From Psettodes erumei (taxonomy: Eukaryota; Chordata; Actinopteri; Pleuronectiformes; Psettodidae), in assembly GCA_016785225.1 (NCBI GenBank), contig JAFBJZ010000915.1, positions 2,905,001 to 2,969,000 of the forward strand: a stretch of DNA of 64,000 nucleotides, read 5' to 3'. This document shows, in pieces, positions 37,756-51,112 of the stretch; positions within the stretch are counted from its first letter, which is position 1, and the number at the start of each line of letters is the position of its first letter. The translations under genes were made by a program, and so were the position numbers. The notes under the pieces are model-generated. The model was not told the DNA's origin. It made no database searches and saw only the letters and a program-made list of their open reading frames with translations.

Positions 37756-40267
37756 TTTCAAAGTCATGATCCTTGCCTACCTTATGCGTATTTCTGTAAT
37801 TCGTTTATCCCTTTATACCTACAGCAAATTCCTTCATATAATTAAAATGACTTCATCTCCCAGTTTTCCCTTACATTGTAAGATTAAGCCCCACAACATG
37901 TTGACTCATTCAAATTCTCAGAAGTAATATTTTAGGGGTTACCTTTCATCTATAAAAGATAAGGTTGTGGATCTTTTGAATCTTTTCTCCTTTCATATTA
38001 CTCTCCTCATGAGTATTCTGCAGATTTTTTTCAAGATATTATTTATTATTTAGTACTTCTGTCCCCTGGTTTGTTTGCTATCTGTATGTTTACTGGTGTG
38101 TGCGGCAGACTCCTCGAGCTGAGGTGAGGATATAATATTTCCCCGCTCTCCAAGGAAAGCTCTGAATATCTGGAATCAAGAGCAGCGGCAGCAGCTTTAT
38201 TTTCAGGCTGGACTCCATGAATAGCAAATGAAAGAAAGTATCAGTAGTTCAAAACAGCTACTTTATTTTCTGTAGCTCGAAGTCACAGAATAAGAAAAGG
38301 CTTTCACCTTCAGCCAGTGACCCCAGAAACCTAAACGTGTTAGTTTATCTCCAGCCTACTTCCCCCAAATTATCAGCACGTATGTAGAGTTCAACAGTAA
38401 AAAATTATACGAAACGTTCCGCGGACTTTTCAAGAAGTGCAAGTGTTTGAGGTTGTAATGATGTGTTAATGAGCTGCAACTGATTTACCTATGTTTTAAT
38501 GCTACTGGCTAATTGGGAAGTGTGTCTTCATCTACAACAGAGACAAGTTCTCCCCTAACGTTTGTCATTAATCACGTTTATTGGGCGTTTAACTTATTCT
38601 CCTCACAGATTGGCATCTGAGATGAGGCTGTTAGGGAGAGACTGTCTGTGCTGATGAGAGAGCGAATGAGCTCCCGCTGATTAGCAATATCTGCAGAGCT
38701 CACCTGTCTGTGTCTGTCAGCGTAATAATTAAAAAGAAACATCCCGCCTCAAAAGTAAACAAGTAATATTTATATCTAATAGTACAAGTCCTTGGAGAGT
38801 TTGCCAGCTTGGTCACTTGGGTTCTTTTCTTTTTCTTTCTCCTTTTTTTCTCATCTGTTCCAGGTAGATAATTTTAGAGGCTACAGTGATAGTGATTAAT
38901 GAGCAGGGAGGATAGTGCAAACTAATTATCTCGGGCCCATGGCGAGGACCCCTGGCAGAGGGGTTTGGTTTTATTTGCAATATTACAGTATTAACTTAAT
39001 GGCATCAAGAGTAAATATTAATGATTGGCTGAATGGATACTTTGACTTTTATCTATACTGGACCAAGTCAAGGTGAGTAAGTGCTTATTTCAAGTCACAT
39101 GGAGTCATTTACACTGCAGGACATTGTATTTCTAGGTTTTATATGATAAGAGAAGAAGGAGGATGTGATGAAACAAATCATTAAGACATCAAAATTTTTA
39201 TTATGTCCTCTTTTCACTTGGCAAATGACTAGACTGCTTCACAGCTGAGATCTGGCGAGGAGTCAGGGAGACTGATAAAATCCTTCATGTTCAAGACCTC
39301 AACGTTAAAAAAAATATCACTTAAGTACAAGGCAATGACGACATTCTAAATGTGTAGATCTGTTGATGTGTAGCTGTAGATCTTTACTTAGACTGTTATG
39401 GACCACAATCAGTAATCTCTCTGACCCCCTGTGTCGATCTGGACCGGGGGGGGGGGTAGCTTAGCCTGGTCTCAGGTCAGCTTTTAGGTCAGTTTCATAA
39501 TGAGACAGCATGACATGAAATTACATAAATAGGGTGAAATGGATTACTGGCAGAGGAACAGTGCAGGGTCATCGCAGGACAGAACACGTGTTGGGCTGCA
39601 CTGAGCCAACAGCTGGATTGCTCTGCTTCAGTCCAGATGTTGGGTTCATCATCTGATCCATAAAGCGGGTTTTAAAAAAATGCTGCAGTTTTGGGTTAGA
39701 TCCTGCATGTCTTTGCTCTCAGCCTTGCTGTGTGTTTCTACTTGTGTCATGTTCAGAATAATCATCATTTACAACACTACTGATAATCAATGTATTCTCC
39801 TCATTTATTTATGTGTAACATTCCAGAACACACACACACACACACACACACACTCCCCAAATATTAAAATGTAAATGCAAATGTGGGGGGGGGCGCAGTT
39901 TGAGCAGAGCAGCAATACAGTCACCAGTGGACTCAGAGACACATGTTCATGTCCACCAACAGAGACGCATGTCCACTCAAATCCTAGAGGAGAGAGAGAG
40001 ACACACATGAGCCTCTCTCTCCCTCAGCAGGTTGTGTGTAATCTCTGTCTATTAACAGCTGGAGCACTTTAACGTGAGAGCTCCACCACTGCCAACCGCA
40101 CTGTACGCACACACACATGCACACACACACACACACACGCACGCACTCACTGTATGAGAGCACTGAGCCTCCTCTCTTTTGATTATTGGCTAATTTGCAT
40201 GACGCACCCTGCTGTGGGCTCATGTACACACACACACATGCAAACACATTGTCTGTCATGCAGCGGG

Positions 40268-40299
<32 letters not shown>

Positions 40300-40384
40300 T
40301 CCTGCTGTGCTTTTAGTCAGTGTGACTGATAGGATTTCTGTGTTTTATTATGAAAGAAACAAAAAACTGGAGCTAATAACTGGT

Positions 40385-40386
<2 letters not shown>

Positions 40387-40431
<45 letters not shown>
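40387..40431 (+). repeat. (GT)n microsatellite
   Basis: About 45 bases of perfect GT repeat. A complementary CA tract lies about 90 bases upstream (40,270-40,300). Confidence 0.95.
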
Positions 40432-40432
<1 letters not shown>

Positions 40433-41401
40433 TTCCAGCCTCTTGTTATGTCCTCCTGTAAATTATTTTGACTGTTTATATTTCTTTCTCTGTGAAAGCA
40501 GCTTTCTCTCTCTCTCTCTCTCTCTCTCCCCCCGACGTTCTCCTCAACATTCTCACCCTCACAGATAAAATAAACACAGAACATCAATAATAATAATGAG
40601 GGTAATAATAATATTGCAGCAGTGGGACGATGCTGACTCAAGGTCAGAGTTTCTGCAGATAGACTATGAATTCTGATCGTTAATGTTTCCTCTGGACAAA
40701 GTATTTCCATCCTGAAGGTACTGCAGTATAAAAATACTCTATTACAAGTAAAAGAGAAGCACTGAAAATGTTTGCACAATGTGCTTGCAGCATCTGAAGT
40801 AATAGCAAGGCACCTCCTGTGAGTGTTCTGTTGTTCTCTATTACAGTATTGAATTACTATTACTGGTGCTTAAATGCGTGAGTAGTATTGTACTGTTGGG
40901 GCTAGTTTAAACTGTTTTACATACTGTTTGGCAGTGTAATAAGGAGCAGTGCATCGTGTTTTATCGCCTCATCACTTCTTGTGCTTGTAAAATGTTAATC
41001 AGTGAAGAAAAAAGCAAAGTTGCAGAAGATATTTTTTTCGGAGAGTTTGAAATGAAATCGCTTTCGTGCTCTCCAGGCGAGGAATCCTTTACATTTTCAT
41101 GACCCCGTGACCTTTGCTCTAGCACCAACTGCTTTACATTTTACTTTACATTTCTTATATAAGAGGTCAGCTTTCAGCCAATCACCACCACTGGTTTACC
41201 GTGTGAAAAAGTGGTCTCCGTAGAGGATGGCCTTTAAATGACTACATCCCTGTTCTGTCATCTTCTTCACAGTAAAATCTTGAAGATGACAGTGTAAATG
41301 TTTTTGAACGATGGCCTACTACCAAGTCAAACTTGTTCCAACACCACAGCAGCTAAACTGAACTCTGTTCATCTGTTTGTTTGTTTTTTGTGTTCTTCCA
41401 G

Positions 41402-41632
41402 AACTTGAGAATCCACGGGGGAAGCAGTTGATTGGTTGGTGATCTTTTTGGGGAGGTTGGGGGTCGAAGGCCATGGCGGGCCGACTCCTCCTCTTCCTGT
41501 TCGTCTCGGCGACGCTCGGCCATGCACACTTCCCGTCCAACCAGCGTCTGAAGCCCCGCCTCCAGAGAGACCGACGCAACATCAGGCCAAACATCATCCT
41601 GGTTCTGACTGATGACCAGGACCTGGAGCTGG
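41402..41632 (+). CDS. sulf2 coding exon 1 (UTR 41,402-41,472; CDS from 41,473)
   Basis: The acceptor is ttcttccag at 41,401 and the donor is CTGG|gtgagt. It encodes residues 1-53 plus one base: the hydrophobic signal peptide (MAGRLLLFLFVSATLGHA), the short basic propeptide-like segment, and the strand IILVLTDDQD carrying the first metal ligands. Confidence 0.92.
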
Positions 41633-41877
41633 GTGAGTGACGCAGCTGTTAAGGTGTTATTATAGTTATTACCACTGTTAATATTCATACTGCTAACAGT
41701 TTCGGTGTTACTATTAATAACACCAATTGAGGTATTGGTTGACTGATCATGCTGCAGCTTTCCATCACTCACTGAAAGTTGGCGTTAAATGAGTCTTGGT
41801 TATGGTTGCAAGTCAGTGATTGGATATTATTTGAAGGATGGGTTTAGTGATTAATAAGTAAACATTACAATGTGCTG

Positions 41878-41908
<31 letters not shown>

Positions 41909-44906
41909 TTGTAGGTTCGATGCAGGCCATGAATAAGACTCGCCGCATCATGGAGGAGGGTGGGACTTCTTTCTCCAATGCCTTCGTGACCACGCCCATG
42001 TGCTGTCCATCACGTTCAAGCATGCTCACGGGGAAGTAAGTCCCTGAGGACGGGCAAATGTCCATCTATATACTGACTAAAAGCAGTCATGTAAAAGTCT
42101 TCGATGTCAGTCATCTAATCTTCTGTCTCTTGATTTCTGCTGAACTGACGGAAGTACGATACTAAATCTACTCTTTCTGTCTTCTCTCCAGGTATGTCCA
42201 CAACCACAACACCTACACCAACAATGAGAACTGTTCCTCGATGTCATGGCAACGGCAGCACGAGCCACGGACCTTCGGGGTCTACCTCAATAACACTGGA
42301 TACAGGACAGGTAGACAATCACACACAGACAGAGGCTAAGGCTTTTATTAAAACTGTGATTCTCCTGATTTGAACCTTGTCCCCACACCTGTGTGTGTGT
42401 GTGTGTCCCTCCAGCCTTCTTTGGGAAGTATCTGAATGAGTATAACGGCACATACGTCCCCGCTGGGTGGAGGGAGTGGCTCGGTCTGGTGAAGAACAGC
42501 CGCTTCTACAACTACACAATGAGTCGCAACGGAGTCCGAGAGAAACACGGCGCACAGTACCCACAGGCAAGGAGACAAACATACAGTACACAACAAAAAG
42601 TACACAACACAGTGCAGTCTGTCAGTGACTGGGGATGAGAGCCCTCCCTGCTAGTTCCCGTCACTTTGTTTTTAATTAATAAGAGCGAGCTTTCCTGTGC
42701 TCTGAATCATGTCCCATAGTGATTTGTCTGAATTGATCTGTTCTGTCAGAGGGTTTTTGGACCAGATTCAGGCAGCTTCTCCGGCAACAAAATTAATTCA
42801 AATGCAGTCTGTGCAGTGTGCTGTCAGTGTACTTATCTTGATTTCTTCTTAATGATGACCTTTTTTATCTGTCACATTGTTTTGCTGCTGCATTTGCTCA
42901 CAAAATTTAAATGAAAAAACTCATCAGTCCCTGAATCCTGTCCAAAACAGAAAAATTTAAAAATGTCAAAATTGTAGGAATAAAAAAAAAACTAGGAACA
43001 ATTAGTAACAAACTGAGCCAAAACGTTTTCAAGTTTCTTTTTTTTAGGCAACTGAGGCTTTTTTTCCCTTTAATTTTTACATTAAAAATCTAAAAGAAGA
43101 CAAAGGGAAGTACAAAACAGAAATTAAGTTCTTATCCCACATTCATGTGTTAATCCAGTAACACACGTGGGCATTTCCCAGGGAAGGAATAGAGTGAAAA
43201 ATAGTAATTTATTTGAAATAAAGGCTGCTGATCTGCCCTGCTCTGACTCGGTGGCACTTTCCTCTTACATTGACGTGTTTTTGTGTGTGTTTCCAGGACT
43301 ACCTGACCGACCTGATCACAGCTGAGTCGATCCGGTACTTCCGCACCTCTAAGCGTGTTTATCCTCACCGACCAGTTCTCATGGTTCTGAGCCACGCAGC
43401 GCCACATGGACCTGAAGACTCGGCGCCGCAGTACAGCACCGCCTTCCCCAATGCATCGCAGCACATGTAGGCCCACACACACTAACTCACACACAATGAG
43501 CCTAAACCACCACTGTAATCTATTTGAACAGCTCTGTTCTTCACTGCACGATAAATCCGGAAGCAGCACAACTAAAACGAAACAATCCCCCATAATATGT
43601 GTGTGTGTTTTTGTGCGTTAATGAATATGAATACGCAGGGGATTCGTTTTATCCCATTTGAAGACATAATTTCTAATTGCTCCTCATTTTGTAAAATGAC
43701 GTTAAAGTCCATATCTGAATCCTGCTTCAGAGTCACATCTGTCTGTTTATGAACTGACAGACAAAGACATCACAGCAACATTAACAGGCGTCCTTTTACC
43801 TCCTAGTCAAATTCTTTTCATCCACCAGATGCCTGAGGAAACGTCGGCTGAGCTCCTGCTGTCAGAAGACCATATAAATCCCATTTAAGCTCACCAGGCT
43901 TTCTTTTGTAAAGGTTTTTCTATTTCTGTAACACAAAAACACACACAGCTAGAAACACTCAGAACAGACAGTAATCCCTTGCCTCTGAGTAGAATGATAA
44001 AACAAAGTCTTGGCTGGTTTCAGTGAATGCAAAAAAGCTGACACACTGCCGTGATCAACATTTGACTGTTTTATCTTTCTGCACAGAGCACAGTAACACA
44101 ACACTCACACTGAAATTAGAAACCAGGAAGCCAGAGGTTAAACTCTCACTATTTCACTTGAAGAAACCAACTGTGCAGTTTGTGGAACATGCATATGGAA
44201 GTTTAGCTGTTTAATTCTCGAGGATGGAACAAACATGCAGTTTTAGTGGAAGGTGGTGGAATGATTGTGCATCATCATCACTTTTGCAGCTACTTGGTTT
44301 TTAACCCAGACAACAACAAAACAAACAACAAACAAAGTTTCTGGATGAGAGGTCGGGTTTTGGTAGCAGCGTCTCCCTGAAGTAATAAAACAGGATTGAA
44401 TTTAGCTTCTTTCTTGTAAATAAAGACAAAATGAGAGCAGCACAATGACATCGCATCATCCTGCCTGTGTTTGGAAAAACATTCCAAGAAGGTTTTCTGG
44501 TGGATTTGGGACCAGGACTTTGTTGCTGTGAGGTGACAGTGTAACCCCCACTGCACCAACATTCAGCCAGCTTGTAAGGCTCATCCACATGCAGCCTGTT
44601 TACATGTTTTTACTCCACGTGTCGGCTGTTTCACTGTCAGCCCGAGTAAAGGCTGGGTGATGTTTGCCGTGAACGAGGCCAACGCAGATGCTTCCAGCTG
44701 CTCAGTCGGGAGGGAGCGGAGATGCAGAGTTGAGCCACAGAGCCACGTTTAAGGTTATTTCTGTCCTAACGCAGAAATTTAATTATGTAGCCACCGAGCA
44801 GAGAGGAGAGGAGTAAATGAGTTTGCTGATGGAAGTCATTCATTATCCACACAGAACGCACCGTAGGAACATCCTCTGCTGCTAACACCGAGGCAGGGTG
44901 TGTGGG

Positions 44907-44945
<39 letters not shown>

Positions 44946-46672
44946 CGTGTGCAATTAATGAACAGGAGCATCTGCTGTCATTTCTCCCAACACAGTTTGA
45001 TGTGTCCTGCAGCCTCACAACACACATTATTAAACCAATCACACAAACTGTGTGTCTACACCCTCCAACAACACTGCGGTTATTTCTAACCCTGCACAAG
45101 CTCAGATCATATGACAGCAAGGCTATGTTTGGACAAGTCCAATAATTCTCATCATTGATTAATTTTGCATTAAGTCATTAATTGTTAATTGATCATGCTT
45201 TCCAGAGCACAAAGTGACAGATTTATTTATTTTTTTGGTCCAACCAGAAAATTCTCACATTGGAGATTATTTTTTAAATTGCTCATGATGTTTTAGTCAG
45301 TTTTAGTAAGTGAAGGTAAGCAGTTACAGATAATTGTACCATCCATGTGTGCACATATACACTACACAATCTGTGTGTATACACGGAAGAATGTTTGTGT
45401 CACTTCCGAATCATTGCAGACTTGGAAATATACTGGATATGTTGTTGTTGTACTCATTTATTATTAACTGCAGAAAAAATACTCTTGTAAAAGAAAACGT
45501 ATTCATTGTTAAAGCTTTTGTCAACTCACACTAAAATGCATGACTGTACAGATCAATCATTCCAATGTGAACGCTCACACTGAACCCTCAGATCGGTTTC
45601 ATCCACCGGCACGTCCAGTAAAGTTTTAGTCAGTCGAGCTGAATAAGAAATGCTGAAGTGTGACTTTGCACAGTTCTACTTAGAACTCGTAAAAGACATT
45701 ATGGTGCAGACGGAGCAGGTGGCTGGAAGATGTGTTTCCCTCACAATGTTAAAGTCTGAGGTAAACCTCTGATAATGAAGCCGAGAAGAAGAGATCTGCC
45801 CATTGAAAAAAAAACATCTGAACATGTGGATGCAAGATGTTAACTCCACCAACACCATATTTACCACCTTTTGTCTTTGCCCTCCCCGTCTCCCCAGCAC
45901 TCCCAGTTATAATTACGCTCCAAACCCAGACAAGCACTGGATCATGCGTTACACTGGCCCAATGAAGCCCATCCACATGGAGTTCACCAACATGCTGCAG
46001 AGGAAACGGCTGCAGACGCTCCTGTCTGTGGATGACAGCATGGAGAAGGTAGATAACGCACACACTCACACACACACAAACAGAAAAAGTCAACAAAAGA
46101 AAAAAACTCATGAACAAAATGTATTTTGTCTCTTTCATGAAAACACAGACAAAAGAAGTTGAAGTGTCTTTTATGATTCTGTCTGTCTGTGTTGTCAGCT
46201 GTATAACACGCTGGTGGAGATGGGTGAGCTGGAAAACACCTACATCATCTACACGTCTGATCATGGCTACCACATCGGACAGTTTGGCCTTGTCAAAGGT
46301 GAGGCTGAGGGGAGACGGCTCCCTCCTCTGCAGCAGAGTCCTTCATTGCTTTGTATTCAGGAACGTTCAGGGAATATTAATGTAACAGCTTTACAAGAGC
46401 ACAGCTGTTTCTTTTAAATACAAGGATAATGCTGATGTTATTCTTACTGTAAGCAAATGTAAAAATAGATAGAAATGGATTTCAGATCCTCTTATTTTAT
46501 TGCTGGAAACAACACAAATAATCTAAGTAAAACATAAATCAAGAGAGATAGTTTTTTAACTTAATTATATTATTTTAAAAAGATATGTTACAAATTATGG
46601 TACTAAGGTTGATTGGCTAACATTAGAGGTAAATGTCATGCCACTTCCTGATCTTCTTCTGCTGTAGCTGTC

Positions 46673-46712
<40 letters not shown>

Positions 46713-47036
46713 AGGTAAATCCATGCCGTACGAGTTTGACATCAGGGTTCCATTCTACATCAGAGGACCTAACGTGGAGCAAGGCAGCATGTAAGCGCAC
46801 ACATACATAAAATTCACACTGAACTAAAATGACAGTGAACACCACAGGAATCATCACATTGTTGTGTGTCTGTGTGTCTAGCTGTAACGGCTTTGAAGAT
46901 GGGTGATATCATGTCAGTGTGTGTCAGCTTGTTTCAGGGTCCAAACAATGCAGCTTTAAGAAAAACACCAAAAACTGAAAATAAAAATGAGTCTGTGGAT
47001 CAGGCAGAAAAATCTGACCAGCATTTTTCTTCAGTC

Positions 47037-47072
<36 letters not shown>

Positions 47073-47626
47073 GGTGTGTGGTGTGTTCATTCCTGATAAA
47101 GTAGATTACCACAGTCAGAGCCCTTCCACGAGGTGATCATGAGTTCACACAGGGAGCTGTATTGCATTTCCTACCACGCTGCACACACGATACGAACATT
47201 CAATATTTAACATCCAGTTTTCAAAATGAATGTCAGCACAAACTCTCCAAACATTTAAATTCATGATTCATTCATGGCCTGACAAACTCCACCTGCTGCA
47301 GTTCTATCTGCTCATTTAACTTTGATTTCTTAATTTCATTTAAACTGCTTACTGTTAGTATCGTACATGTATTCTTCTTAACCATAACAAACACCAGTAG
47401 ACAAATAGAAACTGCTAATGAGTCATGGCGCTGTAGATATGCAGTCTTGTTTGTTTATGTATATTTGTGTGTACGTGTGTTTGTGTCAGTAACCCTCACA
47501 TGGTCTTGAACATCGATCTGGCTCCGACCATACTGGACATCGCCGGCCTCGACACTCCTCCAGATATGGACGGGAGGTCGATACTGAGTCTGCTGGACAC
47601 GGACAAACCTGCCAACAGGTTCGGTA

Positions 47627-47668
<42 letters not shown>

Positions 47669-50600
47669 GAGAACCTTAGGAGTCAGTGTAGCCTCTAAGG
47701 TTTCATACAAACATGTAGTTTACATACACACACCATAATCAGCAGTTCTTTCACTGGATTTCCATTTAACAGTGGCAGATTTATCATTATAGTTTATTGT
47801 AATTAATTTGTCAATTTGAAAAATCAGCTGTTTGATTTCAGACCGATTAATTTTGCTGAAATGACACTTCCTCAGCACATTTCAACTGTTATCTCTTATT
47901 TTTGTCTCAAGTCAGTCTGCAACTGACATTCAAGTCTCAAATGAGAGATTTTTCCTCCCGCTCATTGCAGCCCCAAAACAACATGTGTTTACTTTCTAGG
48001 GAAAAGAGCAGCTTCATGAAATATGACAGACGAAGACGATCTTTTACTTTAACGTAACTGAACATCAAATATAGCGTTGACACATCACAATGCAAACTTT
48101 TTTCATCAGGGATTTTTTGGAAGGCATCGATGTCCTCCTGATTGAGGTGTCAGATCAGAAAATGCCTCCATGTGCTGCTCTACAATCAAAAGGGTCGTAA
48201 ATATGTGTTTCATGTCTACAGAGATAGGTGCATGTCAGTGAAATGATGGGAACCAGACTGAACACTAGAGCTATCAGTGAGAGATTTATAGTTGTGCAAA
48301 TATTTCTAGAATGAATCATTATGATCAGTTATTTACATTTCCTTGAAGTACTTGCGCAGATTCTTATCTTTAATAGTAAAAATGTGGCTTCCAGAACATT
48401 GTGTGAAGGTTATAAGGAAATATCTGGAAAAAGAAACACACGAGAAGAAATCCACTGTGCTTTAACAGGCACAGAGTAAAATCAGTGCTACATTTAGTAC
48501 ATTTTAAGTGAATGCGATGCATAGAATAATGGTCCATTAAATGTACTTGTGGTATTACTCCAGCAAAGGAGGGGAGTTTTTCCTCCTTGAGTGACGTGAT
48601 AAGCGGCTTGTTGAAGACAAAGGTCAGAGGAGAACAGAGGCGCTCATTCAGGCAAACAGGAACAGCAGCAGGGCATCTCTCAGCTGTAACCACCTCATTT
48701 AAACACCTGGGTGCACCACAGCTCAGAAACACACAGAGCCATCTGCTTCGCCTGAAGGGAACCGAATCTCCTATTAATATTTATTACGATCAAAGCGTCA
48801 ACGAAGGCAAAAGTAAAGGTCGGGAAGTCAAACCAAACAGGATCACAATTTAACGGGCTGTCAAACCCACAATGTCTGTTCAAAGATTTTCCACAACAAG
48901 TCTGGTGACGTTCTGTCTCTTTTTTTTCTAATGAAACTATTTATTTGTGATGTGTTTTTAGAGATTTACGTCTTCAGTGGGAACAAATTAGACCCACAGA
49001 CAAAGAGGGACGTCTTTTGAGGGAACATGTGGTTGACGAGATCTCAGTGATTAATAAAACTGTATATTGGCAAAGTGACACAAAGCTGGGATCATGTAGA
49101 TTAACTGTGACTAAAACTAAAAAAACATATTCATGTCTTAAACTGTACCATAATCACAGATTGGAAAGAGTTTTTTTATTTTAGATTTTTTGATGAAGAC
49201 CATGAGATGTAGTTGCTGGAAAAAGTCAATAATTTGACCTTGAGTTAGTTCGTCAAACTGAGGAGTTTGTGAGTGACTTTTTTCAGTTGAGATGATAATT
49301 TCACAGATGAATATATAATTAAAGTTATCCTCAGATGCTGCCCCAAATCTGCAATCCTGAGAGGAATTATGGATCAGACCTCAGACAGACAAAAAATTCA
49401 TGAAATAACTTTGTGCATAGAGCTGTTTGCTGTGCTCAGTAACTTAAGCACTGTTTTCCTTTCCAAGACAGGTTTCAAATATAGTTTATTCTGCAGATCA
49501 ATAAAGAAAAAGGATGAGGACGACTGGAAAAAGTCCTGCAGTTGTTTCCACTGTGGCGACGGCCGTTCTTTCAGCTGCAGCAGGAAAATCTAAATATTAT
49601 TCCTTCAAGTTAAAGTTACAAACATCCCAGAATAGAAACCAGATGGAGACAGTCGCTTAATGAGGGACAAGAGTGCGTTATGAATTTAAATGTGTGTTGA
49701 TTTTTTTGGGCATCTGAACCGAGGTGAACTCTGTACATGTGGCAGCGAGAGGAAATTATGCATCTATAATTCTGTGAACTGACATCAACACAGCACATGT
49801 AGTAGCGCTGACCTTGCTTCACTGAGCACGACTGTGCTCCTGGAGCTGAGTCTAAAAAGTAAACTGTAAATATAAAGACTGGATGGATGGATGGTGAACT
49901 CCCTCTGCTTTTTATTTCTTCTTCAGGTTCCAGGTAAACAGGAAGCCGAAGGTGTGGAGAGACTCGTTTCTGGTGGAGAGAGGGTAAAGACTGCTGTTAT
50001 TACTGATTTTGATAATGTATAGCTCTCACATCATCTCCTGCCACTGACAGTATCACCTCCAGAATTAGGATGTCTAGGGTTAATGAGAAATAGCTGTGAT
50101 GGATGTTTACAACAATAACGTTGCTGTTTGCCTTTGTTTTTGAAACTGGAGGTTTGTTTCCAACCTGTAGGACTTCTGTTTACTGATGTTATTACTGGCG
50201 TGTCGCTGCTCGAAGGGATGGGCGCAGCAAAACATATTGTTTATGACAGCAATAAGTTGTAAATAAAAAGCCCTACGCTGGTGTGATTCTGAGACAAATA
50301 CAGAACGTGTGGAGCACACAGCGTTCCAAAAGAAATGGAAAAAAGTTTCAGAAACAGAAAGTTCCAACCTGCCTGTGTTTGGCCCGTTAACAGGAAGCTG
50401 CTCCACCAGCGTGTTGAGGGAAAGGAAGTGTCACCGGAGGAGAACTTTCTGCCCAAACACCAACGAGTAAAGGACCTCTGTCAGAGAGCTGAGTACCAGA
50501 CGCCCTGTCAGCAGACTGGACAGGTACAGTAAAGCAATATGGGAGTTACATCTTTTTTTCTGTCCTAGTCCTGGACTTGTACTATTGAAAAGATACATTA

Positions 50601-51067
50601 ACTTTACTTTCAAAATGTAGCAGAGATTTTCTTCCCCAGATTTTATTTTAATAAGGAGGATTGTTTCTTTGGAATAGGAAAGCTGAGATGGTCCTGTGGT
50701 AATAAACAAACAGAGACTTAAAAGAAACAGGGTAGAACATTAGAGACTGCTGTCAGAGAGATGAAAACCAGATGTCATCTCTAGAAACCAGACAGATACA
50801 ATAACAGCAGTAATGACCAGAGAGAAGGGAACACAAAGGACTGGAGCTGCAGACGTGAGGAGAATAGAGAAGGAGCAACAGAAACTTTATTCTGTGTGTG
50901 TGTCTGTCTGTTTGTCTGTATGTGTGTGTTTGTGTGTTCATGCTTGTTTGAGGTTAATTACACTTGTCGAAAAATCCCTTTAGCCAGTTGATTAGTTTCT
51001 TAGCAACAGTGTTTGTCGGCTGCTGGATCACTCTGATAAACAGCCTGTAGAAAACTCTGTGCGTGCA

Positions 51068-51112
<45 letters not shown>

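Larger units (their letters stand above)
34690..41401 (+). other. Intron or upstream region before first sulf2 coding exon
   Basis: No coding exon is recognised. The region holds decayed repeats (36,005-36,195; 37,440-37,755; 41,075-41,140), CA/TG tracts (39,829-39,854; 40,270-40,300; 40,387-40,431) and a CT tract (40,505-40,528). It also has three non-repetitive, CNE-like patches at about 36,690-36,905, 38,590-38,760 and 38,870-39,020. Confidence 0.55.
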
